A stretch of DNA of 7,214 nucleotides from assembly GCA_003819755.1 (NCBI GenBank), contig RPQK01000383.1:1-7214 (forward strand), written 5' to 3'. This document shows, one piece after another, positions 1 through 5,898 of the stretch. How positions within the stretch are numbered: the first letter of the stretch is position 1; each line of letters starts with the position of its first letter. This DNA comes from Acidobacteriota bacterium. GTDB lineage: Bacteria; Acidobacteriota; UBA6911; RPQK01. A model generated the notes under the pieces. It worked only from the letters and a program-made list of their open reading frames with translations, was not told the origin of the DNA and did not search any database. Made by a program: the position numbers and the translations under genes.

Positions 1-54
1 GGGCGTCCCGCCGGCGCTCCCAGGGGACCCTTGATTTTCAGTTAGTCCACGGGC

Positions 55-1908
55 CTACCTCTTCGCCGCCTTCGCCAGCAGTTGCTTTGCGGGCTGGTAG
101 CCTTTGCGGGCCGCCTCCCGAACGTAATTCCAGCCTTCTTCCGTTTTCATCGCGCGCATTTTCGTAACGCCGGCGTTGTAGAGCAGTTCCCCCGTACGAT
201 CTCCTTTTTGCAGGGCCTCTTCAAGCGTCCTCTCCGCCTCGGCATTCCGCTCAAGATTTGAGTAACAAATGCCCAATTGCAGGAGATTTTCGGCTGATCT
301 CTCTTGCTTGATGACGGCTTCCCACTGCACCGCCGCTTCCCGATAGCGCTCGAGCCGAGTCAGGCACCCGCCCAGGTTCTTTCGCGCCCAGAACACGGTG
401 GCCGGGTCATGGCTGCCGGTTTTCTCGAGGCCTCGAACGTAATCGTTCACGGCGCCGCTCAGATCTCCCGAACGTTCCCTACTGTAGGCCAGATTAAGCG
501 AATACCTGGGCTCGGCGGCATTACTGCGCACCAGCCACGAAAAGACGCGAATAGCGCCGGCCCAGTTGCCCTGATTCATTAATCTCGTCGCTTGTTCCAG
601 CCTGATTTCACGGGAGATAACCTCCACCTCGGGATCGTCACGTTTGATCGCCCGGGCGCGCTCGAGGTGTTGAATCGCTTCATCGGTCTTGCCCAATTCC
701 CGCAGGCAGGTCGACATGAGTTTCAGGAGTTGGTGGTTCAGGGGATAACTGAGCTCGACCTGTTCGAGGAGATCCAGGGCTTCCTGCCAGCGCGCTTGGC
801 TGATATACAGGTAGGCTCTAGTCAGTATTTCGTTTTGGACTGCGTGGGGAGCCCCGCGTAGGAGCTCCAGGGCGGAAGCTGGATCGCCCTGCTGCGTCTT
901 GATCCACGCGCTTTTTTCACGGGCTTCAAGCCTGGTCGGATCCTGCCGGAGAGCTTCCTCGTAGAGCGCGAGTGCTCGTTCGCGGCGACCCGACCTGGAC
1001 AGGAGGTCGGCCAGGAGCAGCTTGCCGGTAACGAACTCGGGGTTATTCTTGACGGCCGGTTCAAGCAGCTCAACAGCCTTCGACACTGAACCCCGGGTCG
1101 ATGCCCCGAGTGCCCCGGAATAGCTGGTGAAAGCCGCCATCAGCCGGTCGGCTTTCGCCTGATATTCTCCGGCCAGTTTTGCCTGTTTGAAACGCTCGTA
1201 GAGGCGGGCCAGGGCCGAGTAGTAGAGAGGGTTTTCGGGATCAGCTTCAACCGCCATGTCCAGATATTCGAGTGCCTCGCCGTATTTCTTGTCATGCCGT
1301 TTGACTTCGCTCAACTCGAATAAGAGCCGCGCGTTTCCTGGGTCGTCTCTGACGGCGGCTTTCATCTGCTTATCCGACTCCTCGTGCCGCCCGTTCAAAC
1401 TGAGAAGAAGCGCGTAAAGCCGCCTGGACTCGGCTGTCGGTTTTCCCTTTGCGACCGCTTCGGCGGCGCTCTTGAGCGCCTCCTCTTTCCGGCCCTGCAG
1501 AAGCAGCGTCAGTGAGAGGTTGTGCAAGAGAGTCGAATCGTCAGGCTTGCGCGACAACGCTTCCGAAAAATGGCGGGCGGCTTCGGAATGATTCCCGAGA
1601 GCAAGCGCCGCTTCCCCGAGAGTGCGCAAAATGTCCGGGTCGCCGGGGTGATTCAAAAGCAGCCAACGGAGCACGCCCTCGGCGCCCTTGGCGTTTCCCA
1701 ATCGAATTGCCAGGTGAGCCTGCCGAAGTCGGAGCTCGGCGTATTCCGGGTACTTAGCCGCCGCCTGGTTCAACAGACGCAGGGCGTCCGGCCATTGATA
1801 AGTGGCAATCAGCTGATTGGCCTGAGCCAGATAATCCTCCGCCGATTGCGCCAGCCCAGCCGAGCAGGCAAAAACAAGCACCAGGTTGAGACAAATAGCC
1901 GGTCGCAT
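55..1908 (-). CDS. Exported tetratricopeptide-repeat (TPR) protein
   Basis: The 617-residue product is built almost entirely of degenerate TPR units of about 34 residues from roughly residue 23 to the C-terminus. Clear units lie near residues 91-124, 125-158, 193-226 and 293-326, with the usual pattern of a small residue after a long helix and a closing D-P or K-P turn. TPR solenoids bind other proteins; no enzymatic domain is visible. The N-terminus has a short basic start (MR) and a hydrophobic core at residues 4-20. A signal peptidase I site after Ala20 (GLA/Q) is plausible; Cys15 preceded by VFA is a weaker lipobox alternative. The last 40 residues (YNAG...GW.Y..EAARKGY) resemble a Sel1-like repeat. 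No good Shine-Dalgarno precedes the ATG at 1908; the start is supported by the signal peptide. The gene stands alone on its strand, 78 bp from the divergent OsmC-family gene. The partner and pathway are unknown. Confidence 0.9.
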   Translation of the reverse strand: MRPAICLNLVLVFACSAGLAQSAEDYLAQANQLIATYQWPDALRLLNQAAAKYPEYAELRLRQAHLAIRLGNAKGAEGVLRWLLLNHPGDPDILRTLGEAALALGNHSEAARHFSEALSRKPDDSTLLHNLSLTLLLQGRKEEALKSAAEAVAKGKPTAESRRLYALLLSLNGRHEESDKQMKAAVRDDPGNARLLFELSEVKRHDKKYGEALEYLDMAVEADPENPLYYSALARLYERFKQAKLAGEYQAKADRLMAAFTSYSGALGASTRGSVSKAVELLEPAVKNNPEFVTGKLLLADLLSRSGRRERALALYEEALRQDPTRLEAREKSAWIKTQQGDPASALELLRGAPHAVQNEILTRAYLYISQARWQEALDLLEQVELSYPLNHQLLKLMSTCLRELGKTDEAIQHLERARAIKRDDPEVEVISREIRLEQATRLMNQGNWAGAIRVFSWLVRSNAAEPRYSLNLAYSRERSGDLSGAVNDYVRGLEKTGSHDPATVFWARKNLGGCLTRLERYREAAVQWEAVIKQERSAENLLQLGICYSNLERNAEAERTLEEALQKGDRTGELLYNAGVTKMRAMKTEEGWNYVREAARKGYQPAKQLLAKAAKR

Positions 1909-1986
1909 GGTTGACGAGTATTGTAAAACAGCAGGAGCTTCGGGAGTGCATTTCCCCGGGAGGAAAGTGTTACGCTGGAGCGATAT

Positions 1987-2367
1987 ATGGCACAGATCGT
2001 GGTGAAATCAATCGGGCCGCTGTACAGGCAGGAAATCGAGGGCGGAGTCCATCGCTGGGCGGCTGACGAGCCGAAGAGCTCCGGCGGACAAGACGCGGGG
2101 CCGACGCCCTATCAGCTCCTGTTGAGCGCGGTCGGCAGCTGCATGTCGATAACGGCACAGATGTACGCCGCCAGAAAGCAATGGCCGCTCGAGGGGGTCG
2201 AGACAGCGGTCGAAGGGCGGAACCGGGAAGCTGGGTACGAGATAACGCTCTCGATGCGATTCAGCGGCCCCTTGACGCCCGAACAGCACGCCCGCCTTGC
2301 CGAAATCGCCGGACGTTGTCCGGTAAAAAGAACACTCGCGGGCGCGGTCACCTTCACGGTCATCTGA
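1987..2367 (+). CDS. OsmC/Ohr-family protein (putative thiol peroxidase)
   Basis: The product has 126 residues, close to the usual length of small OsmC-family proteins. The family's two conserved redox cysteines are present: Cys52 in GSCMSIT and Cys111 in RCPVKRTL. The family signature DEP..SGGQDAGPTPYQLLL occupies about residues 28-46, leading into the central helix that carries Cys52. Family members such as OsmC and Ohr reduce organic or inorganic hydroperoxides through these cysteines in the cytoplasm. Many small homologues of this subtype (with MYAARKQWPLEGV after the first Cys) have no proven substrate, so a specific name is not given. The ATG at 1987 follows a GGAG (1977-1980) at 6-nt spacing. 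The gene is divergent from the TPR gene and converges on glnA, so it is probably transcribed alone. No signal peptide is seen. Confidence 0.9.
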   Translation: MAQIVVKSIGPLYRQEIEGGVHRWAADEPKSSGGQDAGPTPYQLLLSAVGSCMSITAQMYAARKQWPLEGVETAVEGRNREAGYEITLSMRFSGPLTPEQHARLAEIAGRCPVKRTLAGAVTFTVI

Positions 2368-2462
2368 AAAAGACCTCAAGGATCTCAAAGACCTCAAGGA
2401 CCCTGAACGCCAATCGGACTCACTCGTTGTCCTTGAGGTCTTTGAGGTCCTTGAGGTCCTTT
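2368..2462. terminator. Large inverted-repeat hairpin between convergent genes, probable bidirectional terminator
   Basis: Arms of 34 nt (2368-2401 and 2429-2462) are inverted copies with only 2 mismatches, around a 27-nt loop. The left arm begins on the base after the OsmC-family stop codon, and the right arm ends 9 bp from the glnA stop codon. Each arm is itself a tandem array of a 9-nt unit close to GACCTCAAG (about 3.5 copies). On the minus strand the stem is followed by five T residues, good for intrinsic termination of glnA. On the plus strand only a TTT run follows, so termination there may be weaker. The convergent position supports a terminator role; the internal tandem structure suggests it arose from a repeat. 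Confidence 0.75.
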
Positions 2463-2471
2463 CCAGTCCTT

Positions 2472-3887
2472 CTAGATATCGAAGTACATCGCAAACTCGT
2501 ACGGGTGCGGCCTTAACCGAATCGCATCCACCTCGCGGCTGCGCTTGTAGCTGAGCCAGGTCTCGATGACGTCGGGCGTAAACACGTCTCCTTTCAACAG
2601 GAAGTCGTGGTCCTTCTCCAGGGCATCGAGAACCTCCTCCAAGCTGCCCGGCGTTGATTTCACCTTGGCCTTGTCCTCCGGTTCCAGGTCGTAGAGATCC
2701 TTGTCCATCGGATCGGGCGGCATGATCTTGTTCTGAATGCCGTCGAGCCCGGCCATCATCATGGCGGCAAAAGCGAGGTAGCCGTTGGCCGAAGGGTCAG
2801 GCGACCGGAATTCGAGGCGTTTGGCCTTTTCGCTTCTCGAGTACGCCGGGATTCGGATGCAGGCACTGCGGTTCCGCTGCGAGTAAATCAGATTGATCGG
2901 TGCTTCGTAACCGGGAACCAGCCGGCGATACGAGTTGGTGGTCGGCGCACAGATCGCCAGCAGGGCAGAGGCGTGCTTGAGCAGACCGCCGATGTAATAA
3001 ACCGCCTCCCTGCTGAGGTCCGCGTATGTCCCCGCCTGGTAGAACACGTTCTTGCCGTTCTTCCAGAGGCTCTGGTGAACATGCATACCGGAACCGTTGT
3101 CCATGAAGATCGGCTTGGGCATGAGCGTGACGGTTTTGTTGTGACGCCGTGCGACGTTCTTGATCACGTACTTGAACTTCAGGAGCTTGTCCCCCATGGC
3201 AAGCAGCGTGTCGAAGCGGATGTCAATCTCGCACTGCCCCGCGGTCGCCACCTCGTGGTGATGAACCTCGGCCGCAATCCCGATCTCCTGCAAAGTGAGC
3301 ATCATCTCGGTTCGGATGTCTTGCAGACTGTCCATCGGCGCAACCGGGAAGTAGCCTTCTTTGTAGCGGGGTTTGTATCCCAGATTGGGCTCCTCCTCGC
3401 GGCCGCTGTTCCAGAAGCCCTCGGCCGAATCGATGAAGTAGTAACCCTTGTTGTAGGTCTGATCAAAACGGACCTCGTCGAGGATGAAGAACTCGGGTTC
3501 CGGGCCGAAATAGGCGGTGTCCGCAATGCCGGTGGAGACCAGGTACTTCTCGGCCTTCTGGGCAATGAAGCGGGGATCGCGCGAGTACGGTTCGCCCGTA
3601 ACCGGGTCGCCGACGTTGCAGATCACGTTCAAGCTGCGGACCTTGGTGAACGGGTCTTCAAAGCAGGTGTTCGGGTCCGGGAAAAGCAGCATGTCGCTTT
3701 CCTGGATCTGCTGGAAGCCCCGGATGCTCGAACCGTCAAAGCCGAAGCCTTCACTGAAGCTCTCCTCGGTCATCTGGTTCGCCGCCACCGTGAAATGCTG
3801 CCAGAGACCCGGCAAGTCCACAAACCGAAGATCCACCACCTGAATTTCGCGATCCTTGATCCACTTCACCACCTCTTTGGCATCCAT
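2472..3887 (-). CDS. glnA: Glutamine synthetase, type I (GSI)
   Basis: This is the ATP-dependent ligase that joins ammonium to glutamate, acting as a cytoplasmic dodecamer and the entry point of ammonium assimilation. The 471 residues match the length of bacterial GSI. Family signatures occur in order: GFGFDGSSI (47-55), FGPEPEFF with metal-ligand glutamates (127-134), NGSGMHVH with His269 (264-271), the ATP-site segment APTTNSYRRLVPG (314-326), and LEFRSPDPSAN with Glu359 (358-368). KDLYDL (396-401) carries Tyr399 at the place of the adenylylated tyrosine of E. coli GlnA (Tyr397). Together with an insert-bearing C-terminal region, this points to the GSI-beta type, regulated by GlnE adenylylation, although no glnE lies in the window. 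The start is supported by a purine-rich site (GAGGAGAAGG, 3894-3903) upstream of the ATG. The gene appears monocistronic: an intergenic region lies upstream and a hairpin terminator downstream. Confidence 0.98.
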   Translation of the reverse strand: MDAKEVVKWIKDREIQVVDLRFVDLPGLWQHFTVAANQMTEESFSEGFGFDGSSIRGFQQIQESDMLLFPDPNTCFEDPFTKVRSLNVICNVGDPVTGEPYSRDPRFIAQKAEKYLVSTGIADTAYFGPEPEFFILDEVRFDQTYNKGYYFIDSAEGFWNSGREEEPNLGYKPRYKEGYFPVAPMDSLQDIRTEMMLTLQEIGIAAEVHHHEVATAGQCEIDIRFDTLLAMGDKLLKFKYVIKNVARRHNKTVTLMPKPIFMDNGSGMHVHQSLWKNGKNVFYQAGTYADLSREAVYYIGGLLKHASALLAICAPTTNSYRRLVPGYEAPINLIYSQRNRSACIRIPAYSRSEKAKRLEFRSPDPSANGYLAFAAMMMAGLDGIQNKIMPPDPMDKDLYDLEPEDKAKVKSTPGSLEEVLDALEKDHDFLLKGDVFTPDVIETWLSYKRSREVDAIRLRPHPYEFAMYFDI

Positions 3888-3956
3888 ACGTGTCCTTCTC
3901 CTCGTGAAGAGTTAACCGCAGTACTACCACTATTTGAACATGTGATAAACATCCAC

Positions 3957-3985
3957 ACTTTACATTACAGATTGCCATAATTCAA
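3957..3985 (-). promoter_or_regulatory. Candidate sigma70-type promoter for glnA
   Basis: On the minus strand, TTGAAT (3980-3985) and TAAAGT (3957-3962) are separated by exactly 17 bp. Each matches the consensus hexamer at 4 of 6 positions. The predicted transcription start would leave a leader of about 60 nt before the glnA ATG. The surrounding 3905-4010 stretch is AT-rich compared with its neighbours, as expected of a promoter. I looked for a sigma54 (-24/-12) element of the type used by ntr-regulated glnA genes and saw no convincing one. Confidence 0.35.
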
Positions 3986-4014
3986 TCCGATTTTGCAGGG
4001 TGTAATCAGCAAAG

Positions 4015-4048
4015 TTGACAGGTGTGAAAGGCGCACTTGACAGTTGAC
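4015..4048. repeat. Direct repeats of TTGACAG upstream of glnA
   Basis: TTGACAG occurs at 4015-4021 and again at 4037-4043, 22 bp apart, followed immediately by a near copy, TTGAC (4044-4048). The 22-bp spacing is close to two helical turns, which would suit a regulator binding the same face of the DNA, about 30-60 bp beyond the putative glnA -35 box. Equally, the core TGACAG is the same word that forms the arrays around the nifV-like gene, so these may be stray copies of that repeat. Confidence 0.3.
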
Positions 4049-4062
4049 GACTGGAATCCCTG

Positions 4063-4218
4063 CCTGACCGACAATCGAAACACAGCGCAAGCGCAGCGCT
4101 TCTTGCGGAGCGACGCGGCCCGAACCGTGGGCAGCCAAGTGATCAGGAGTGCTGACTGTTCGGGCCGAGTCGCTCCGCAAAGAACGCGCGCACGCGGCTG
4201 TGTTGATGTGTTGGTAGG
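4063..4218. repeat. MITE-like or REP-like imperfect palindrome of about 156 bp
   Basis: The inner arms (4100-4125 and 4158-4184) are inverted copies of 26 and 27 nt, differing by one mismatch and one extra base, with a 32-nt loop. The symmetry continues outward with small gaps: ACACAG (4080-4085) pairs with CTGTGT (4198-4203), and CCTGACC (4063-4069) with GGTAGG (4213-4218). A small perfect palindrome, AGCGC-A-GCGCT (4090-4100), sits in the left arm. CAGC/GCTG (4132-4135, 4151-4154) can extend the stem into the loop. This could fold into one long RNA or DNA hairpin. The size and full-length dyad symmetry resemble non-autonomous miniature elements or large REP/BIME-type repeats. No transposase gene or clear target-site duplication is seen, so mobility is inference. 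Confidence 0.6.
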
Positions 4219-4236
4219 ACGTGAAACGAGCAGGAA

Positions 4237-4264
4237 ACGGGGGCGCGCCGGTGACGCGCCCCGT
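4237..4264 (-). terminator. GC-rich hairpin downstream of the MFS gene, probable intrinsic terminator
   Basis: On the minus strand ACGGGGCGCG and its complement (4255-4264 and 4237-4247, with one bulged base) enclose a 7-nt loop. The stem is followed by TTTCC and a further T-rich stretch. It lies 27 bp past the MFS stop codon in the correct orientation. The U-tract is short, so efficiency is uncertain. Confidence 0.5.
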
Positions 4265-4291
4265 GGCAGGATCAAATAGGGTCAGAGAAAC

Positions 4292-5470
4292 TCAGCGGCG
4301 CTTTGCGACGACGCCCATAACCAGAGAAATCAGGACAAGCAAGCCCGCCATGACGGCGGCAATCGTGAGACTCCCCTGGACGGTGCCGGTTGCACTGAGG
4401 TTCCCGATGTATTTCGGCACGAACGTTCCGCCGAGCAATCCAATCGCGAAGATGATCCCGAAAATACTGCCGTAAAGGCTCGAGTCGAACTGAGCGAAGG
4501 TCACTCCGACGATGGTCGGGAAAATGGGGGCAAAGGCCAGGCCGACGAGCAGAACAGCCAGGATCCCGAGCCCGGCCGACTGGGTCATGATCATCATCAC
4601 GATGGCGCCGAGTGAGACCAGGGCGGCAACAGCGATCACCCGGACTCCGATGGCGGTCAGGTTTTTGATTGCGGAACTGATAAACCGGCCGGCCATCATC
4701 GCAACGCCGAACAGGCTCAGAACCATGCCGGCCCAGAAGGCCACATCTCCGGCCGACATCTCTTTGCCGAACAGTTCCTCCATCAGCCGTCTAATCCACA
4801 TTCCCATGGAGACTTCGAGCGAAATGTAGCAGAACAGGGCAAGCGCGGCGACGAGCACCGGGATCCTGCCGAGCAGAGACACTGCCTTGCCGAACTCGAA
4901 GCCGCTCGGGACTTGCGGATACTGGGCCATCAAGGAAACAACGAGGAAGACGAGCACCAGGACGCCGAACACCGAGAGAGAGACGGAGTAGCTGATGCCC
5001 ATGGTTCTGAGAAAAAGAGTAAACAGGAAGGGCGTCAGAAGGTAGCCCATGCCGAAAAACGCGTTCCCGAAGTTGCTGGCCCTGGCGGGGTCTTTCCCCT
5101 GGAACAGGACCACGGGAATAAGGGTGTTGCCAACCGTGTTGCACGACATCGCGCCGACGCCCAATAGAACGCACGCGGCGAAAGCGGTCGTAAAAGTGCC
5201 GGCAAAGGCCAGCAGAAAGATGCTCGCACTGGTGACGACGAAACCGACGATCGCGACCGGCTTGTAGCCGAATTTGTCGACTGTCGGGCCGATCAACAAC
5301 TGCACGATGCAACTGGTCAGGAAAAGGGCCATGCCCAATGAACCGAACTGAGCTTCGTTGATGTTCAACGCCGCCATCAGATCGCTCGAAATGGCACCGA
5401 GGATGATGAAACAGATGGCCAAAGTGAAGACAGCCATCAGGGCGACCACCGTGACGATCCTGTTCTGCAT
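4292..5470 (-). CDS. Major facilitator superfamily (MFS) transporter
   Basis: The product has 392 residues, is very hydrophobic, and fits about 12 membrane-spanning helices in two halves. The MFS motif A loop between helices 2 and 3 is clear at GPTVDKFGYKP (residues 61-71), and a partial second-half counterpart is GRFISS (261-266). A polar central loop (residues about 183-202) separates the halves. It should be a cytoplasmic-membrane secondary carrier. The overall look (N-terminal LGAISSDL..LNINEAQFGSL, and PIFPTIVGVTF at 315-325) recalls the sugar/FucP-like or related small-solute branches, but the substrate cannot be assigned. The ATG at 5470 has an excellent ribosome-binding site, AGGGAGG (5477-5483), at 6-nt spacing. 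The gene stands alone, divergent from the nifV-like gene across the repeat arrays. A hairpin terminator follows. Confidence 0.93.
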   Translation of the reverse strand: MQNRIVTVVALMAVFTLAICFIILGAISSDLMAALNINEAQFGSLGMALFLTSCIVQLLIGPTVDKFGYKPVAIVGFVVTSASIFLLAFAGTFTTAFAACVLLGVGAMSCNTVGNTLIPVVLFQGKDPARASNFGNAFFGMGYLLTPFLFTLFLRTMGISYSVSLSVFGVLVLVFLVVSLMAQYPQVPSGFEFGKAVSLLGRIPVLVAALALFCYISLEVSMGMWIRRLMEELFGKEMSAGDVAFWAGMVLSLFGVAMMAGRFISSAIKNLTAIGVRVIAVAALVSLGAIVMMIMTQSAGLGILAVLLVGLAFAPIFPTIVGVTFAQFDSSLYGSIFGIIFAIGLLGGTFVPKYIGNLSATGTVQGSLTIAAVMAGLLVLISLVMGVVAKRR

Positions 5471-5597
5471 TCTTCGCCTCCCTGTGGAACGGAACCAGTG
5501 AACTTCTGTCGTTGAATAAAGCGAGACTGCTTGACGCCAGTATTCTCAACATACGAAGTGCAAAAAGCAAGACGAAGTGCGGTACGTCGCGCAGGGA

Positions 5598-5653
5598 ACT
5601 GACAGACTGACAGACTGACAAACTGACAAACTGACAGACTGACAAACTGACAG
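5598..5653 (-). repeat. Tandem array, 7 copies of 8-bp ACTGACA(G/A)
   Basis: Seven consecutive 8-bp units run without interruption. In order their last base is G, G, A, A, G, A, G. On the minus strand the unit reads (C/T)TGTCAGT, identical to the unit of the larger array at 5713-5866 but in opposite orientation. The copies differ only at the one variable position, which suggests recent amplification. Confidence 0.95.
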
Positions 5654-5712
5654 GCGGACGACAGGCAGGCCAAAAAAGCGAGATCAGGGAACTCTCTCCG
5701 TCAGGTCTGCCC

Positions 5713-5866
5713 CTGTCAGTCTGTCAGTTTGTCAGTCTGTCAGTTTGCCAGTCGGTCAGTTTGTCAGTCTGTCAGTTTGTCAGTCTGTCACAGTCTGTCA
5801 GTGTGTCAGTTTGTCAGTCTGCCAGTCTGTCAGTTTGTCAGTTTGTCAGTCTGTCAGTTTGTCAGT
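5713..5866 (+). repeat. Tandem array, 19 copies of 8-bp (C/T)TGTCAGT
   Basis: Nineteen units span 154 bp. Most are CTGTCAGT or TTGTCAGT. Variants are TTGCCAGT (5745-5752), CGGTCAGT (5753-5760), a unit with a 2-nt insertion (5785-5794), GTGTCAGT (5803-5810) and CTGCCAGT (5819-5826). The array is the inverted counterpart of the 7-copy array at 5598-5653, across a 59-bp spacer, so up to 56 bp of stem could form in DNA or in a transcript. The unit has no stop codon in any plus frame, which creates long spurious open frames. Its last unit overlaps the putative -35 box of the nifV-like gene. Confidence 0.95.
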
Positions 5867-5887
5867 TCTTCTGCGCCTCTGTATCAT
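5859..5887 (+). promoter_or_regulatory. Candidate sigma70-type promoter of the nifV-like gene, -35 inside the repeat array
   Basis: TTGTCA (5859-5864, 5 of 6 to consensus) is followed after exactly 17 bp by TATCAT (5882-5887, 5 of 6). The predicted transcription start near 5893-5895 is only about 4-6 nt before the ATG at 5899, which agrees with the absence of any Shine-Dalgarno sequence there. The -35 hexamer is part of the 19th repeat unit. Similar TTGTCA words recur at every T-type unit, but only this one has a matching -10 at proper spacing. This was found by eye and is not proven. Confidence 0.5.
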
Positions 5888-5898
5888 GGTCGTGGCGT

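Larger units (their letters stand above)
3888..4291. other. 404-bp intergenic region upstream of glnA and downstream of the MFS gene
   Basis: No credible gene is seen here. Open frames on both strands from about 3965 to 4280 are short, lack ribosome-binding sites and family motifs, and run through a palindrome. From the glnA side outward the region holds the glnA ribosome-binding site, an AT-rich promoter-like stretch, TTGACAG direct repeats (4015-4048), a MITE-like palindrome (4063-4218) and a GC-rich hairpin (4237-4264) just beyond the MFS stop codon. I see no tRNA or recognisable riboswitch. Confidence 0.7.
5471..5898. other. 428-bp divergent intergenic region dominated by inverted tandem arrays
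   Basis: The MFS-proximal part (5471-5597) holds the MFS ribosome-binding site and otherwise unremarkable sequence; I see no convincing MFS promoter. Next come the 7-copy array (5598-5653), a 59-bp unique spacer (5654-5712), the 19-copy array (5713-5866) and a 32-bp stretch with a promoter candidate before the nifV-like start. Open frames across the arrays are a by-product of repeat composition, not genes. Confidence 0.8.

Noticed and set aside
1..54. Gene or terminator downstream of the TPR gene
   Set aside because: Only 54 bp are available. Some GC-rich self-complementarity is present but there is no clear stem with a T-tract.
1909..1986. Divergent promoters between the TPR and OsmC-family genes
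   Set aside because: TTGACG (1911-1916, plus) has no matching -10 at proper distance. TACAAT on the minus strand (1920-1925) has no -35. Promoters must exist nearby, but I cannot place them.
2973..3980. 335-residue open frame on the plus strand opposite glnA
   Set aside because: It is antisense to a glutamine synthetase with all family motifs intact. It has no recognisable domain and reflects the codon bias of glnA in a GC-rich genome.
3905..4056. Sigma54 or NtrC site in front of glnA
   Set aside because: No GG-N10-GC element with flanking consensus and no NtrC-type dyad could be read.
3965..4279. Short open frames on both strands in the glnA-MFS gap
   Set aside because: They overlap each other and the palindrome, lack ribosome-binding sites and show no family motifs.
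4791..5645. 284-residue open frame on the minus strand overlapping the MFS gene and the left array
   Set aside because: It begins in repeat-encoded low-complexity sequence and runs out of frame through the MFS coding region, giving an Arg/His-rich composition typical of shadow frames.
5598..5866. CRISPR array
   Set aside because: Repeats are 8 bp and directly adjacent, with no unique spacers; one array is inverted relative to the other and no cas gene is present.
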